DNA of 64,000 bases, from NCBI RefSeq assembly GCF_000817785.2, contig NZ_JTCM02000008.1, positions 51,180 through 115,179 on the forward strand, written 5' to 3'. Shown here piece after piece: positions 1 through 9,222 of this stretch. Source of the DNA: Hassallia byssoidea VB512170. GTDB lineage: Bacteria; Cyanobacteriota; Cyanobacteriia; Cyanobacteriales; Nostocaceae. A program made the position numbers and the translations under genes. The notes below the pieces were generated by a model. It worked only from the letters and a program-made list of their open reading frames with translations, searched no databases and was not told where the DNA came from. Every line of letters begins with the position of its first letter. Within the stretch, counting starts at the first letter, position 1.

Positions 1-1
1 T

Positions 2-3000
2 ATTGAGTTAATTCTGCAAGATAGCGGGATTTCTGTACTAATTGCTGAAGAATCTGTTCTAGTTTCTTTGTGTGAGAAGAATACTTATTTAATTAACCGC
101 AGAGACGCAGGGTACGCAGAGGAAGAGAAGGGAAAAATTCGGGAATCTTTTACTGGGATATCACAATTAACTTCTCAAGTAGCAGCTTTCACTCTTGAAT
201 CTATAGAAAGCGAACTTGCAAAACAACCGGATACATCTTTAGAAATTTCTGTGAAGCCGGAATTTCCAGCTTATATTATTTACACTAGCGGTTCTACCGG
301 CACACCTAAAGGCTGTATTGTAACTCATGCGAATGTTATCCGGTTGATGCGTTCGACAGAAGCTTGGTTTAACTTTAACGAAAAAGATATTTGGACGCTG
401 TTTCATTCTTTCGCTTTCGATTTTTCTGTTTGGGAATTGTGGGGAGCTATCTTTTACGGGGGGAAAGTAATTATTGTACCGTTCTGGTTAAGCCGATCGC
501 CTGAAGCATTTCGCGAATTTCTCACCACAGAAAAAGTTACTGTCCTCAATCAAACTCCTTCCGCATTCTATCAACTGATTCGAGCAGATGAAGCTAGTGT
601 GGGAAAACTATCGTTGCAGTATGTAATTTTTGGTGGTGAAGCGTTGGATTTGCAAAGTCTGCGTTTCTGGTTAGAAAAGTATGGAGATAAAACTCCGCGT
701 TTAATTAATATGTACGGAATTACAGAAACAACCGTTCATGTTACTTACCGTCCGATTTCTCTGAGCGACTTGACAGGAAATGCGAGCGTTATCGGTACAA
801 CGATTCCCGACCTGACTATATACTTACTTGATGAAAAATTGAAACTGGTTCCTGATGGATTGCCAGGAGAAATTTATATTGCGGGTGCAGGGGTGACTCA
901 CGGTTATTTGAATCGTCCTGCACTCACAGCAGAACGGTTTGTCCCCAATCCTTTTGACTCAGGACGACTTTATCGCAGCGGTGATTTAGGACGCAGACTG
1001 CCCAACGGGGATTTAGAATATCTAGGACGGGTAGATCGACAAGTGAAAATCCGGGGTTTTCGCATGGAGTTGGGAGAAATACAAACCGCTCTCACCTCTC
1101 ATTCTCAAGTGCGGGAAGCTTTGATTGTGACTGATGAATGGTTAGAAGAAAAACGACTGGTTGCTTATTATGTTCCTGGATCGAATCTCACCGCTAATGA
1201 ATTGCGTCAGCACTTAAAAACTAAGCTGCCTGATTATATGATTCCGTCGGCTTATGTCAGTTTAGATGCGTTTCCTTTGACGGTTCATGGTAAAATTGAT
1301 GTCAGGTTACTACCGACAGCGGATTGGAATCTTTTAAGGGTAGAAGATGAGTATGTAGCCGCTCGCAATCGAGATGAAGAAAGTTTGTGTGCGATCGTTG
1401 CAGATGTGCTTGGTTTGGAAAGAGTGGGAATCGATGATAATTTCTTTGATATTGGTGGTGATTCGATTCTCGCTTTGCAAGTAATCGCCAAAGCGAAAAA
1501 GGCAGGTTTTGCGATTTCCGGCAGAGAATTGTATGAATTTGCAACCGTTCGTCAGTTAGCGACTAAGAAAGCACCTCAAGTCGGTTTGATTAGTCATAAT
1601 ATTCCGGAACCCCACCCCCTTTCGGCTTACGCCAAAAGTCCCCTCCCCGCAAGCGGGGAGGGGATAGGGGTGGGGTGCTTGACCGTGGATAATATAACTA
1701 ATTATCCGGACTTGCTGTCAGAAAGCGAACGCCTACTTTTACCAAAAGATGCAGAAAACGCTTATCCGCTGTCGAGTTTACAAGCGGGAATGCTCTATCA
1801 CAGTGAGATGCATCCCGACTCAGCTATTTTCCACCAAATTTTCACCTTTGATTTACGTCTTCCTTATTCGGAAGAGTCTTGGAAAAAGGCGATCGCCGAT
1901 ATAATTCTTGCTCATCCAGTATTGCGGACTTCTTTTCACTGGACGGGATACAGCACTCCAATCCAAATCGTTCACCGCGAAGTTGAATTACCTTTAACAA
2001 TTTGCGATCTGCGTACTGCTGTTGATGCACGTCACAAAGTTGAGGAATGGATTTCATCAGAAAAAACCAAATCCTTTAATGTTTCCCAAGCTCCTTTATT
2101 CCGCTTTCAAATTCACAGACTCGAAGAAAACCACCTCAGCTTCAGCTTCAGTTTTCACCACGTTATTCTCGATGGTTGGAGCGTTGCAACGTTGCTAACT
2201 CAATTATTGCAACGTTATATCTATTATATAGATGCAAAATCAATTCCACCGCTAACGGTGCCGGCGATTCCTTACAGTGACTTTATCGCTCAAGAACAAA
2301 GCGCGATCGCCAACCAGCAGATGCGCGAATTTTGGCAAAAACATCTCAGCAACTTAGAAGTTAGCATTCTCCCGCGTCTAAAGCAAGTTAGTCAGAACAA
2401 TTCTAAACGTCAGTTGCAACGAAGTACGTTTGCCATTAACGAACAAATAGCCAATCCCATACGCACACTTGCCAAAAGTGCCGGAGTTCCTCTGAAAACA
2501 GCACTTTTAGCCGTTCATCTCCGCGTTCTTGCCTTTTTAACTGGACAAAATGAAGTCGTTACTGGTAACGTCATAAATGCACGTCCGGAAATTGAGGACA
2601 GTCAAAATCTCTTAGGTTTATTCGTCAACACGGTGCCGTTTCGCATCAAGTTGACATCGGGCAGTTGGTTGGATTTTATACAAGCCGGTTTTCGCGCCGA
2701 ACGGGAAATCATACCTTATCGGAATTTTCCGCTGTTTGAAATGCAACGCTTGACTGAAAAGCGTACTTTGTTTGATGTCGCATTTAACTACGTCCATTTT
2801 CACGTTTATGAGGGGTTGCTGAATTTACCTCAAGTTGAAGTTTTAAACGTTGATATTTTTGAAGAGACTGATTTCTCCTTTCTTGTTGAATTTTGTTTGA
2901 TGCCAGGTAGTTCTGCTTTGCAATTGAACTTGGTGTATGACGTGCAGCAATTTGATGAAGCACAAGTTGAGCAATATGGCAAGTATTATCAAACAGCGCT

Positions 3001-5101
3001 TAGGGAGCTTGCGACGAACCCGGAATTATTAGCTAGGCGATCGCTCATTTCGCCGGAAGAACGGCACAGCTTGCTGCAAGCTGACAATTTCAAAGCAAGC
3101 TATGTATCTGATGAAACTTTAGTTTCCGCATTTACCGATGCGGCGAAACAACATGCATCTCATACTGCCGTCACCTTTGAAGAAACTAACTTAACCTTTG
3201 CCGAATTAGAAATCCGTTCCAATCGTTTAGCACATTATTTGAAAAGCAAAGGTGTTTGTCCAGAAATGTTAGTGGGGCTTTGTTTGGAACGTTCCGAACA
3301 ATTAGCGATCGCTATCTTGGCAATTTTGAAAGCAGGTGGCGCTTATGTTCCCATTGATACCAGTTATCCGAGTTCGCGCATTGATTATCTACTCCAAGAT
3401 AGTGGAATCTCTCTGCTAGTAACTCAGCGTTCAGTCGTATCGCAGATTTCCGCCGGGGAAAGCGAGGCAGCGCGTTGCGGTGAGGGGGTCGCAGTCTTGG
3501 CGGTTCCCGTCGATTGCGAACCCCCGAACCCGAAGGGAGGTCACGAACGTTGTAGCGACTGCCGTGTTGAAATAGTCGTTTTAGAAGATATTGCAGTTCA
3601 ACTAGAAAATCAAAGCTCAGAGTCAGTAGCAGTCAAAATATTACCAGACCATCCCGCTTATGTAATTTATACCAGTGGTTCCACAGGCAAACCCAAAGGC
3701 TGTATCGTCACTCATGCCAACGTCATCCGCTTGCTGAAAGCAACCGAACCCTGGTTTAAATTTAACAGCAACGATGTTTGGACATTGTTTCATTCCTACG
3801 CATTCGATTTTTCCGTTTGGGAACTGTGGGGAGCTTTGCTTTATGGTGGTAAAGTAGTTGTGGTTCCTTATTGGACAACTCGTTCCCCAAAAGACTTTTT
3901 CCAGCTGCTTCAGTCTGAGAAAGTCACAGTCTTAAATCAAACTCCCTCAGCATTCAAACAGCTTGTACAAACATCTGCAAAGAATGTAGATTTAGCTTTA
4001 CGCTACATTATTTTTGGTGGAGAAGCACTAGAACTGCAAAGTCTGCAACCTTGGTTTGAGCTATATGGCGATGAAAAACCGAGATTGATTAACATGTACG
4101 GCATCACAGAAACTACCGTTCACGTCACTTATAGAGAAATCACCCAAGCAGATGCGATCGCAAATCAAGGTAGCGTTATCGGTCAACCGATTCCCGATTT
4201 AAGTTTTTACATCTTAGATGAAAACCTGGAACCATCCCCTATAGGAGTTGCCGGTGAAGTCTATATTGCCGGTGCAGGAGTGACGCGGGGTTATCTCCAT
4301 CATCCTCGCTTAAGTGCAGAGCGCTTTATTCCCAATCCCTTCGCTTTTGTTCCGGGTAGTCGTCTTTATCGCACAGGCGATTTGGCTCGTCGTCTACCAA
4401 ATGGCGAACTCGAATATCTTGGACGCGCAGACCAGCAAATTAAAATACGCGGTTTTCGCATTGAACCTGGGGAAATTGCAGCCGTACTCAGCACTCACCC
4501 CCAAATCAAAGAAGCATTCGTCACAGTTCGCACAGCGAATGCAGATAATCGGATTGTAGCCTATTTTGTATCTGATGCCGAAGATGACTTGAAAACAGTA
4601 TTGCGATCATTTTTAACAAGCAAACTGCCGGATTATATGATTCCTGCTGCCTTTATGCCCATAGAAGCAATACCGCTGACAGTTAACGGAAAAATTGACC
4701 AAACAGCCTTACCAGCACCAGATTGGGGACAGACGAGTAAACCTTACATCGCACCCCGAAATGACCAAGAAGCAACAATCTGTTCGTTGATGGCTTCATT
4801 ATTAAAATTAGAACGAGTAGGTATTACCGACGACTTCTTTGAAATTGGCGGAAATTCTCTATTAGTAACACAATTAGTCATCCGTTTGCGAGAAACCTAT
4901 AAAACCGAGCTTCCCTTACCTCAGTTTTTCTCTCATCGCACCCCAGAACAACTAGCTCATTTGCTGTCAACCTCGCCATCTCTGCAATCAAACGCAGACA
5001 TACCCAAAGCCGGACGCAAACGCCGTTCCGTCAACTTAAGCGATGACGGTATATTAGTTTCCACCTCCACTGAGAATAGCTTAAAAGACCTTCAAAACTA
5101 A
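2..5101 (+). CDS. Non-ribosomal peptide synthetase, 3' part, two Thr-type modules
   Basis: The frame is open at the window edge, so at least 1,699 residues of a longer protein are seen. Domain order is A (its N-terminus missing), PCP (motif GGDSI), C (HHVILDG active-site motif), complete A, PCP (GGNSL), then the end; no thioesterase or reductase domain follows. Both A domains show core motifs YTSGSTG and YGITETT. Reading the GrsA-aligned pocket residues by eye gives D-F-W-N-I-G-M-V-H plus the invariant Lys in both, the published threonine code, so the enzyme probably adds two adjacent Thr residues. The protein works with the MbtH gene 22 bases downstream. Non-coding repeats have entered the frame in the A-domain loops and in the PCP-C linker. 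Chain release must occur by another protein or one encoded elsewhere. Product unknown. Confidence 0.95.
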   Translation: MELILQDSGISVLIAEESVLVSLCEKNTYLINRRDAGYAEEEKGKIRESFTGISQLTSQVAAFTLESIESELAKQPDTSLEISVKPEFPAYIIYTSGSTGTPKGCIVTHANVIRLMRSTEAWFNFNEKDIWTLFHSFAFDFSVWELWGAIFYGGKVIIVPFWLSRSPEAFREFLTTEKVTVLNQTPSAFYQLIRADEASVGKLSLQYVIFGGEALDLQSLRFWLEKYGDKTPRLINMYGITETTVHVTYRPISLSDLTGNASVIGTTIPDLTIYLLDEKLKLVPDGLPGEIYIAGAGVTHGYLNRPALTAERFVPNPFDSGRLYRSGDLGRRLPNGDLEYLGRVDRQVKIRGFRMELGEIQTALTSHSQVREALIVTDEWLEEKRLVAYYVPGSNLTANELRQHLKTKLPDYMIPSAYVSLDAFPLTVHGKIDVRLLPTADWNLLRVEDEYVAARNRDEESLCAIVADVLGLERVGIDDNFFDIGGDSILALQVIAKAKKAGFAISGRELYEFATVRQLATKKAPQVGLISHNIPEPHPLSAYAKSPLPASGEGIGVGCLTVDNITNYPDLLSESERLLLPKDAENAYPLSSLQAGMLYHSEMHPDSAIFHQIFTFDLRLPYSEESWKKAIADIILAHPVLRTSFHWTGYSTPIQIVHREVELPLTICDLRTAVDARHKVEEWISSEKTKSFNVSQAPLFRFQIHRLEENHLSFSFSFHHVILDGWSVATLLTQLLQRYIYYIDAKSIPPLTVPAIPYSDFIAQEQSAIANQQMREFWQKHLSNLEVSILPRLKQVSQNNSKRQLQRSTFAINEQIANPIRTLAKSAGVPLKTALLAVHLRVLAFLTGQNEVVTGNVINARPEIEDSQNLLGLFVNTVPFRIKLTSGSWLDFIQAGFRAEREIIPYRNFPLFEMQRLTEKRTLFDVAFNYVHFHVYEGLLNLPQVEVLNVDIFEETDFSFLVEFCLMPGSSALQLNLVYDVQQFDEAQVEQYGKYYQTALRELATNPELLARRSLISPEERHSLLQADNFKASYVSDETLVSAFTDAAKQHASHTAVTFEETNLTFAELEIRSNRLAHYLKSKGVCPEMLVGLCLERSEQLAIAILAILKAGGAYVPIDTSYPSSRIDYLLQDSGISLLVTQRSVVSQISAGESEAARCGEGVAVLAVPVDCEPPNPKGGHERCSDCRVEIVVLEDIAVQLENQSSESVAVKILPDHPAYVIYTSGSTGKPKGCIVTHANVIRLLKATEPWFKFNSNDVWTLFHSYAFDFSVWELWGALLYGGKVVVVPYWTTRSPKDFFQLLQSEKVTVLNQTPSAFKQLVQTSAKNVDLALRYIIFGGEALELQSLQPWFELYGDEKPRLINMYGITETTVHVTYREITQADAIANQGSVIGQPIPDLSFYILDENLEPSPIGVAGEVYIAGAGVTRGYLHHPRLSAERFIPNPFAFVPGSRLYRTGDLARRLPNGELEYLGRADQQIKIRGFRIEPGEIAAVLSTHPQIKEAFVTVRTANADNRIVAYFVSDAEDDLKTVLRSFLTSKLPDYMIPAAFMPIEAIPLTVNGKIDQTALPAPDWGQTSKPYIAPRNDQEATICSLMASLLKLERVGITDDFFEIGGNSLLVTQLVIRLRETYKTELPLPQFFSHRTPEQLAHLLSTSPSLQSNADIPKAGRKRRSVNLSDDGILVSTSTENSLKDLQN
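97..135. repeat. CGCAGAG-type dispersed repeat inside first A domain
   Basis: A CGCAGAGACGCAG-like run, the same type found between genes at 12113-12145, 28441-28460 and 41829-41850, is translated in frame between the A2 and A3 core motifs of the first adenylation domain. Confidence 0.6.
1609..1676. repeat. Palindromic repeat inside NRPS PCP-C linker
   Basis: Outer arms CCCCACCCCCT / AGGGGTGGGG enclose an inner hairpin CCCCTCCCCGCAAGCGGGGA. Its length keeps the NRPS frame open and adds a Pro/Gly/Ser-rich stretch to the linker between the first PCP and the C domain. Confidence 0.75.
3450..3565. repeat. GC-rich dispersed repeat inside second A domain
   Basis: A stretch containing GCGCGTTGCGG and GTTGTAGCGACTG, much like the intergenic repeat at 28460-28512 (GGCGTTGCGCGGG, GTTGTAGCAACTGGCG), is read through in frame. 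It encodes a Cys/Gly/Pro-rich insert in the same A2-A3 loop that carries a different repeat in the first A domain. Confidence 0.7.
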
Positions 5102-5123
5102 AATCAAGGAGCTAAAAAAAACC

Positions 5124-5345
5124 ATGAATAACAACGAACAAAACGACGATACCATCTATCTTGTAGTAGTCAATCATGAAGAACAATATTCAATTTGGGC
5201 TAAATGGAAAAAAGAACTGCCATTAGGATGGAAAGCTGTAGGCAAAGAAGGCACAAAAGATGAATGTTTAGCCTACATCGAAGAAGTGTGGACTGATATG
5301 CGTCCGTTAAGTTTGCGTCAAGCTATGCAAGAAACTTCAACTTGA
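5124..5345 (+). CDS. MbtH-like NRPS accessory protein
   Basis: A 73-residue protein with the MbtH family signature: the N-x-E-x-Q-Y-S-x-W segment (NHEEQYSIW), a central GW, and the C-terminal W-T-D-x-R-P-x-S-L-R segment. MbtH proteins bind adenylation domains and keep them soluble and active. A clear Shine-Dalgarno (AAGGAG at 5106-5111) precedes the ATG. The gene follows the NRPS by 22 bases and is surely co-transcribed, which supports its role as partner of the two Thr-type A domains upstream. Confidence 0.95.
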   Translation: MNNNEQNDDTIYLVVVNHEEQYSIWAKWKKELPLGWKAVGKEGTKDECLAYIEEVWTDMRPLSLRQAMQETST

Positions 5346-5353
5346 ATAATTAC

Positions 5354-5399
5354 GTAGTAAGCACTTCAGTGCTTTATTGAGCGCTGAAGCGCTCACTAC
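5354..5399. repeat. GTAGTAAGC...GCTCACTAC palindromic repeat
   Basis: Imperfect inverted repeat with ends GTAGTAAGCACTTCAGTGC and GCGCTGAAGCGCTCACTAC. Member of a family also at 15594-15643, 22741-22794, 42642-42675 and 43908-43934, with a partial copy at 31272-31294. Confidence 0.8.
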
Positions 5400-5410
5400 A
5401 ATTTAAATTT

Positions 5411-6160
5411 ATGAGCAAAATTCCAAAGATAATCCATCAGATTTTTTTTCTCGGAGAAGCAGCGGTACCTGAAAACTATCAGCGTTATCACCAAACCGTT
5501 TTGAAGCATCATCCGAATTGGGAACACCGATTTTGGGATGAAGCACAATGCCATAAATTTATGGAAGAGAATTATTCCTGGTTTCTACCAGTATATGATT
5601 CTTATCCTCATAAAATTCAGCGTTGCGATGCCATACGCTATTTCATCCTCCATCATTATGGGGGATTTTATATTGATATGGATATTGAATGCCTCAAACC
5701 AATTGACGATTTGCTAGAAGATTTTGAAATTGTTCTCTCAAAACTGGTTTGCTTCAGCAATGCGATTATGGGTAGTATTCCCGGACACCCTCTTTGGCTA
5801 AATGTGTTTGATGAATTAATAAAACGTAAAGATAATCCAGCCGAAAACACAAATAACTTTTTTAAGAATAGTATGCCTTATTATGTGGGCTACAGTACTG
5901 GTCCAATTTTATTGAATGATTGCGTAGTGGCAGGTCAATTTCACGAAAGCAATACAGTTCGTGTTTGTCCGGGATACATTTTTGAACCGGGTGCGCCAAT
6001 GGAAATTAACGGTAAAATTTTCAAAGGTAAGCTAACGTCAGAGTCTTATACCATACACCACATGACCACATCTTGGCTTCCTGCTCACCACCAGATAACC
6101 AGAGTTATATTCGATATTTTTTTACAACCCTACTGGATGTTTCGCTCTTTACGTTCGTAG
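5411..6160 (+). CDS. GT32-type glycosyltransferase with DXD motif
   Basis: A 249-residue protein that begins IPKIIHQIFFLG and contains RCDAIRYFILHHYGGFYIDM followed by DIE, giving the D-x-D nucleotide-sugar/metal motif (DMD) typical of the OCH1/Gly_transf_sug (GT32) family. The family transfers a hexose from a nucleotide sugar to an acceptor. It lies 65 bases after the MbtH gene on the same strand, separated only by a palindromic repeat, so it may glycosylate the peptide made by the NRPS; Thr hydroxyls would be suitable acceptors, but this is inference. No transmembrane segment or signal peptide is apparent. Confidence 0.85.
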   Translation: MSKIPKIIHQIFFLGEAAVPENYQRYHQTVLKHHPNWEHRFWDEAQCHKFMEENYSWFLPVYDSYPHKIQRCDAIRYFILHHYGGFYIDMDIECLKPIDDLLEDFEIVLSKLVCFSNAIMGSIPGHPLWLNVFDELIKRKDNPAENTNNFFKNSMPYYVGYSTGPILLNDCVVAGQFHESNTVRVCPGYIFEPGAPMEINGKIFKGKLTSESYTIHHMTTSWLPAHHQITRVIFDIFLQPYWMFRSLRS

Positions 6161-6209
6161 AGGATACATGTTAAAGGAAGAAGGGAAAAGGGTTTTTTTA
6201 AGTAGTCCA

Positions 6210-6289
6210 GTAGGGTGTGTTATGCCGTAGGCTAACGCACCAAAACATAATCGATGGTGCGATCTTACGTTCCGTCTAACACACCCTAC
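6210..6289. repeat. GTAGGGTGTGTTA ... TAACACACCCTAC inverted repeat
   Basis: 13-base near-perfect terminal arms flank a middle part with TAACGCACC. The same type (GGGTGCGTTA/TAACGCACCC) occurs at 34644-34674. It fills much of the 334 bases between the GT32 gene and the small ORF at 6495; nothing else was recognised there. Confidence 0.75.
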
Positions 6290-6494
6290 AAATACTAAAA
6301 GATATAAATTAAGGTATAAATTTTAGTAATTTTTTCTATTAGGTTATGTTGCTAGTTTGATGTAAGTTATCAACTTGTGTTTAGAGATACTCAACAAGTC
6401 TCTATGAAGCAAATATGTAGCAATCTAAAAAGCTCATAGCTAACAGAAGTTTTTGACTTCGCAGTTATCGTCAAAGAAGCGATAAACATCAACT

Positions 6495-6638
6495 ATGAAA
6501 CGTGAAACCCTAGCAGAATTAGTTGCTCGTACTGTAATTGAGTTTGAGAAACGCGAGGCACTGCTACAAAAACAACAAGAGTCGGTACAACAGCAACAAC
6601 AGGACAAACCTAAACCCCGCAAGTCCAAAGCTGCCTAG
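6495..6638 (+). CDS. Small basic ORF (47 aa) convergent with the recombinase
   Basis: ATG to TAG, 47 residues. An N-terminal amphipathic stretch (MKRETLAELVARTVIEFEKR) is followed by a Gln-rich part (QQESVQQQQQ) and a very basic tail (KPKPRKSKAA). The stop lies one base from the recombinase stop on the other strand. No family was recognised. Size, charge and position next to a large serine recombinase would fit a recombination directionality factor or another DNA-binding helper, but there is no motif to prove it, and no strong ribosome site is seen. It may also be a chance ORF. Confidence 0.45.
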   Translation: MKRETLAELVARTVIEFEKREALLQKQQESVQQQQQDKPKPRKSKAA

Positions 6639-6639
6639 C

Positions 6640-8184
6640 CTAATATAAATGCAGCAATTTGACCGCAGTAACTTTGTTGCCATCTACCGTTATTTTTTTT
6701 ATGCACCCTTTAAGTAAAGCTTGTTTATCTTGCGGTTCTAAACTTTGCCAATACCTCTGATTTGAAAATGCGACAACAATCCGTTCTTTGGCAATTAGGT
6801 ATTGTTTAGAAGTGTCGCTTGTGGTAGCGATCGCATCTGCAATCTGCTTTAAAATATCTTCCTTCGCTTTTTCAATCGCTGGATTTGATGGTAAAGCATC
6901 GAGGGTATTCAAAGATGCCCGCAGAATCTTAACTTCTGCGGGTTCTTCTGTCACTTGAACTTCTTGCTCTACTAGTGCTGCTAACCTTTCAGCTTCTCGT
7001 ACCAGCCATTCGATAACTTGCTTTTCTAGTTCATCATTAGAAATCATCCGCTTGTTCTGGCAAGCTCCAGTCCGGTAAAAACTGCATTGGTAATGATGGC
7101 GAATTAGTCCGGTACGTTTTACCAACTTTTTTGATTGGCGACTGTAAGCAGCTCCACAATGAGCGCATTTAACTAGGTTAGCAAATACGTTGGTGTATTT
7201 TTGTTCGTTTGCCCAGCGATTATTGCGATTTTCTCGAATCATCGTTTTTACCCGCTCGTGTTCCTCACGGGTAATAATAATTTCATCGTGAGTTTCCCAG
7301 GCAACCTCCCACTCATCAAAGGGCTTGCGATGCCCTCCGCTGTACTGGACTGTATCATATGCCGTTCCCCCTGCATAGATGGGATTCACCAACTGCGATC
7401 GCAAACCAGAAACTGACCATTTCAATCCGGTGTGCGGATAACGCAGATTTAGTCCAGAACCACGAGTTTTATTAATATTTTCAATCGCTATTTCTTCTAC
7501 TCCAAGTACATTATTTCTGTTATATTTTGATTTTGAAACTGCCTGAGCCTGAATTCCAAAAATATCATGCAATTGTCTGACTGTCTCTGACACTGTACCC
7601 ACACTAAAAAAAATATCAAACACAAATCGCGCCAATTGCGAAACATTCATTTCTGACTTATTCGCAATTAAGCAAACGCACGGACGGTTATCTTTGACGT
7701 ACTTCTGTCCATCTGTTATATACCCCAATGGTGCGTTCCAGTGCGGCTTTTTATTCACCTTGCGAGTTTCGCGTTCCTTTTTTACCCGCATCGCTAACAT
7801 TTTCACCTCATACTTCGCTGCTGCTAACCGCACATCAATTGTTAGTTCTCCACCAATACTCGACATCTCAAACGGCTCATCAATTGCTGTCGGTTGAATA
7901 CCCTTTTTCTTTAAAGCATCCATCAACCGATAAAACATTATTGATGACGACGTTAAACGGTCGATGCGGATAAATAACAACTTTGAGACTTTACCAAATG
8001 CGTTAGCGTCCACATCCGAAATCAACTGCAAAAGACCTTTGCGCTTATCACTAGTACGACTCTCGACATCGTAATATATTTTCGTGGCTCCAGCACTCCG
8101 CAAACGGCGCATCTGTTTAATTAACGCCCCTTCATCCTCCGCTTGTTCTTCAGTCGATACCCTCGCATAAGCCCAAACTTCCAT
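6640..8184 (-). CDS. XisF-type large serine recombinase of the nifK element
   Basis: A 514-residue site-specific recombinase. The N-terminal resolvase domain opens with EVWAYARVSTEEQ, whose Ser (residue 10) is the expected nucleophile, and contains IRIDRLTSS. A recombinase domain follows, then a zinc-ribbon with CAHCG and a later YQC...GAC, and a C-terminal helical coiled part rich in Glu/Ala. Large serine recombinases of this form excise the fdxN element (XisF). The ATG at 8184 was chosen because GAGGTG stands six bases ahead; a GTG three codons upstream is possible. The gene is read away from nifK and lies about 50 bases from it, so it most likely excises this element from nifK in heterocysts. 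Expression control is not visible. Confidence 0.93.
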   Translation of the reverse strand: MEVWAYARVSTEEQAEDEGALIKQMRRLRSAGATKIYYDVESRTSDKRKGLLQLISDVDANAFGKVSKLLFIRIDRLTSSSIMFYRLMDALKKKGIQPTAIDEPFEMSSIGGELTIDVRLAAAKYEVKMLAMRVKKERETRKVNKKPHWNAPLGYITDGQKYVKDNRPCVCLIANKSEMNVSQLARFVFDIFFSVGTVSETVRQLHDIFGIQAQAVSKSKYNRNNVLGVEEIAIENINKTRGSGLNLRYPHTGLKWSVSGLRSQLVNPIYAGGTAYDTVQYSGGHRKPFDEWEVAWETHDEIIITREEHERVKTMIRENRNNRWANEQKYTNVFANLVKCAHCGAAYSRQSKKLVKRTGLIRHHYQCSFYRTGACQNKRMISNDELEKQVIEWLVREAERLAALVEQEVQVTEEPAEVKILRASLNTLDALPSNPAIEKAKEDILKQIADAIATTSDTSKQYLIAKERIVVAFSNQRYWQSLEPQDKQALLKGCIKKITVDGNKVTAVKLLHLY

Positions 8185-8237
8185 ATACCGCACCTCACAG
8201 CAATATATAGATTTTACCTGATAGTGAGCGCATTGGT
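8185..8237. other. Predicted right recombination site region of the element
   Basis: Between the recombinase start and the first codon matching NifK (the Ser of SLLFTEPVD at 8238) there are only 53 bases. Read back from nifK, the frame stays open to a TAG at 8208-8210 but residues before SLLF (ERIG) do not match the usual DLWHLR of NifK. The crossover core should therefore lie at or just left of 8236. The matching direct repeat would be in the 5' part of nifK, outside the window. Confidence 0.55.
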
Positions 8238-8495
8238 TCTTTGCTGTTCACCGAACCCGTAGACTTGCTCATCGGTAACTCCTACGGTAAGTACCTGTGG
8301 CGCGATTGCAAAGTTCCCCTGGTTCGTATCGGCTATCCAATTATGGATCGTCACCACATGCACCGTTACGCCACCGTTGGTTATCAAGGCATCATCAACT
8401 TGCTCAACTGGGTTGTTAACACCGTGTTCGAGGACATCGATCACAACACCAACATTCCTTCCAAGACCGATATTTCTTACGACTTAATTCGTTAG
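8238..8495 (+). CDS. nifK: Nitrogenase MoFe protein beta subunit, 3' fragment
   Basis: The last 85 residues of NifK: SLLFTEPVDLLIGNSYGKYL, then WRDCKVPLVRIGYPIMDRHH and a C-terminus ending TDISYDLIR, all characteristic of cyanobacterial NifK. A full NifK has about 510 residues, so roughly 425 codons are separated from this part by the element. In vegetative cells this fragment cannot make a functional beta subunit. After excision it would be joined in frame to the 5' part. A TTG at 8241 allows an ORF call, but this is not a natural start. It is followed by the usual nifE-nifN cluster. Confidence 0.95.
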   Translation, partial: SLLFTEPVDLLIGNSYGKYLWRDCKVPLVRIGYPIMDRHHMHRYATVGYQGIINLLNWVVNTVFEDIDHNTNIPSKTDISYDLIR

Positions 8496-8540
8496 AAATT
8501 TCATCTTCGCGTGCCACAAAAGGAAAAGGAGTAAGGTGAC

Positions 8541-8594
8541 TGGGTAGTGGGTAGTGGGTAGTGGTTAGTAGTTAGTAGTTAGTGGTTATTAGTA
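8541..8594. repeat. STRR heptamer array (GTAGTGG/TTAGTAG)
   Basis: Tandem degenerate 7-base units (TGGGTAG, TGGTTAG, TAGTTAG) in the 200-base gap between nifK and the next gene, followed by partly complementary units (AACTAACAACTCC). Confidence 0.8.
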
Positions 8595-8695
8595 CTGTTT
8601 TCCAACTAACAACGCTCCAACTAACAACTCCCATTACCCAATCCCTAGTACCGATTTTTCCTTTTTCCTTTTAGCTGTTTCTTGAGGTTTCTATT

Positions 8696-9046
8696 ATGAA
8701 ATCTATAACTCCCGCTCACGAACACAATCACACTCACGCTCATCCCCACCCTAATTTACGTCCACCCAAATATAAGAAACCCGGCTCATTTGATATTCTA
8801 TCTCCTTTGCGCCGGATGGTGGATAACGCTCAAATTAAAAATGCTCGCATCGCTCATCTAATCTGCACAATCATTCCTTGCTGTTGCCCATTTGAGCGAA
8901 GCATAAACTTATTTGGACGGACTTTACACATCCCCCCAATGTGCAAACTTAATCCTTTATACGATGAGTTTGTCGGATTGCGTTTCCGTGCCTTAGCTTA
9001 TCTTACTGATGTATGTGGCGAAGATGTCACAAAATATATTTGTTAA
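8696..9046 (+). CDS. Mo-dependent nitrogenase C-terminal domain protein (Mo-nitro_C)
   Basis: A 116-residue protein with a His-rich start (HEHNHTHAHPHP) and then the domain that runs SFDILSPLRRMVDNAQIKNA, IPCCCPFERSINLFGR and ends in LTDVCGEDVTKYIC. This small family (Pfam Mo-nitro_C) is common in cyanobacteria and one copy lies between nifK and nifE in Nostoc-type nif clusters, as here. Function is unknown. The Cys triplet CCCPF and the His-rich tail suggest metal contact, which is inference. A weak GAGGT precedes the ATG. Confidence 0.85.
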   Translation: MKSITPAHEHNHTHAHPHPNLRPPKYKKPGSFDILSPLRRMVDNAQIKNARIAHLICTIIPCCCPFERSINLFGRTLHIPPMCKLNPLYDEFVGLRFRALAYLTDVCGEDVTKYIC

Positions 9047-9049
9047 TAG

Positions 9050-9170
9050 TTAGTGGATAGTGGGAATTTGAAGAGGGGAAAGGGGAAAGGGGAAAGGCGA
9101 AGAATTATTACCAATGCCCAATGCCCAGTGCCCAATGCCCAGTGCCCAATGCCCACTAACAAACAACAAC
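9050..9170. repeat. STRR arrays upstream of nifE
   Basis: Units TAGTGG, GGGAAAG (three copies) and CCCAATG/CCCAGTG (about seven copies) fill most of the 176 bases between the Mo-nitro_C gene and nifE. The nifE ribosome site GAGGAA lies just after them. Confidence 0.8.
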
Positions 9171-9222
9171 GCTCCACCCAACAATTAACTACTTACAACT
9201 TCCATCCAGCGCGAGGAATGAA

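Larger units (their letters stand above)
1..8237. mobile_element. Right-hand part of a nifK-interrupting excision element
   Basis: The reading frame of nifK resumes abruptly near 8238 and the sequence to its left is not nifK: it holds a large serine recombinase whose start codon lies about 50 bases from the nifK fragment, preceded by an NRPS, an MbtH gene and a sugar transferase. This is the layout of the programmed excision elements of heterocyst-forming cyanobacteria (nifD/XisA, fdxN/XisF, hupL/XisC), where the recombinase sits at one edge and removes the element during heterocyst development. The left end, the missing ~425 codons of nifK and any further cargo are outside the window, so element size is unknown. 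Element identity is inferred; the gene interruption itself is seen. Confidence 0.85.

Noticed and set aside
1740..2230. Dual condensation/epimerisation domain after the first PCP
   Set aside because: The second His motif (HHxxxxGD) near the N-terminus typical of dual domains is not present; called as plain C domain.
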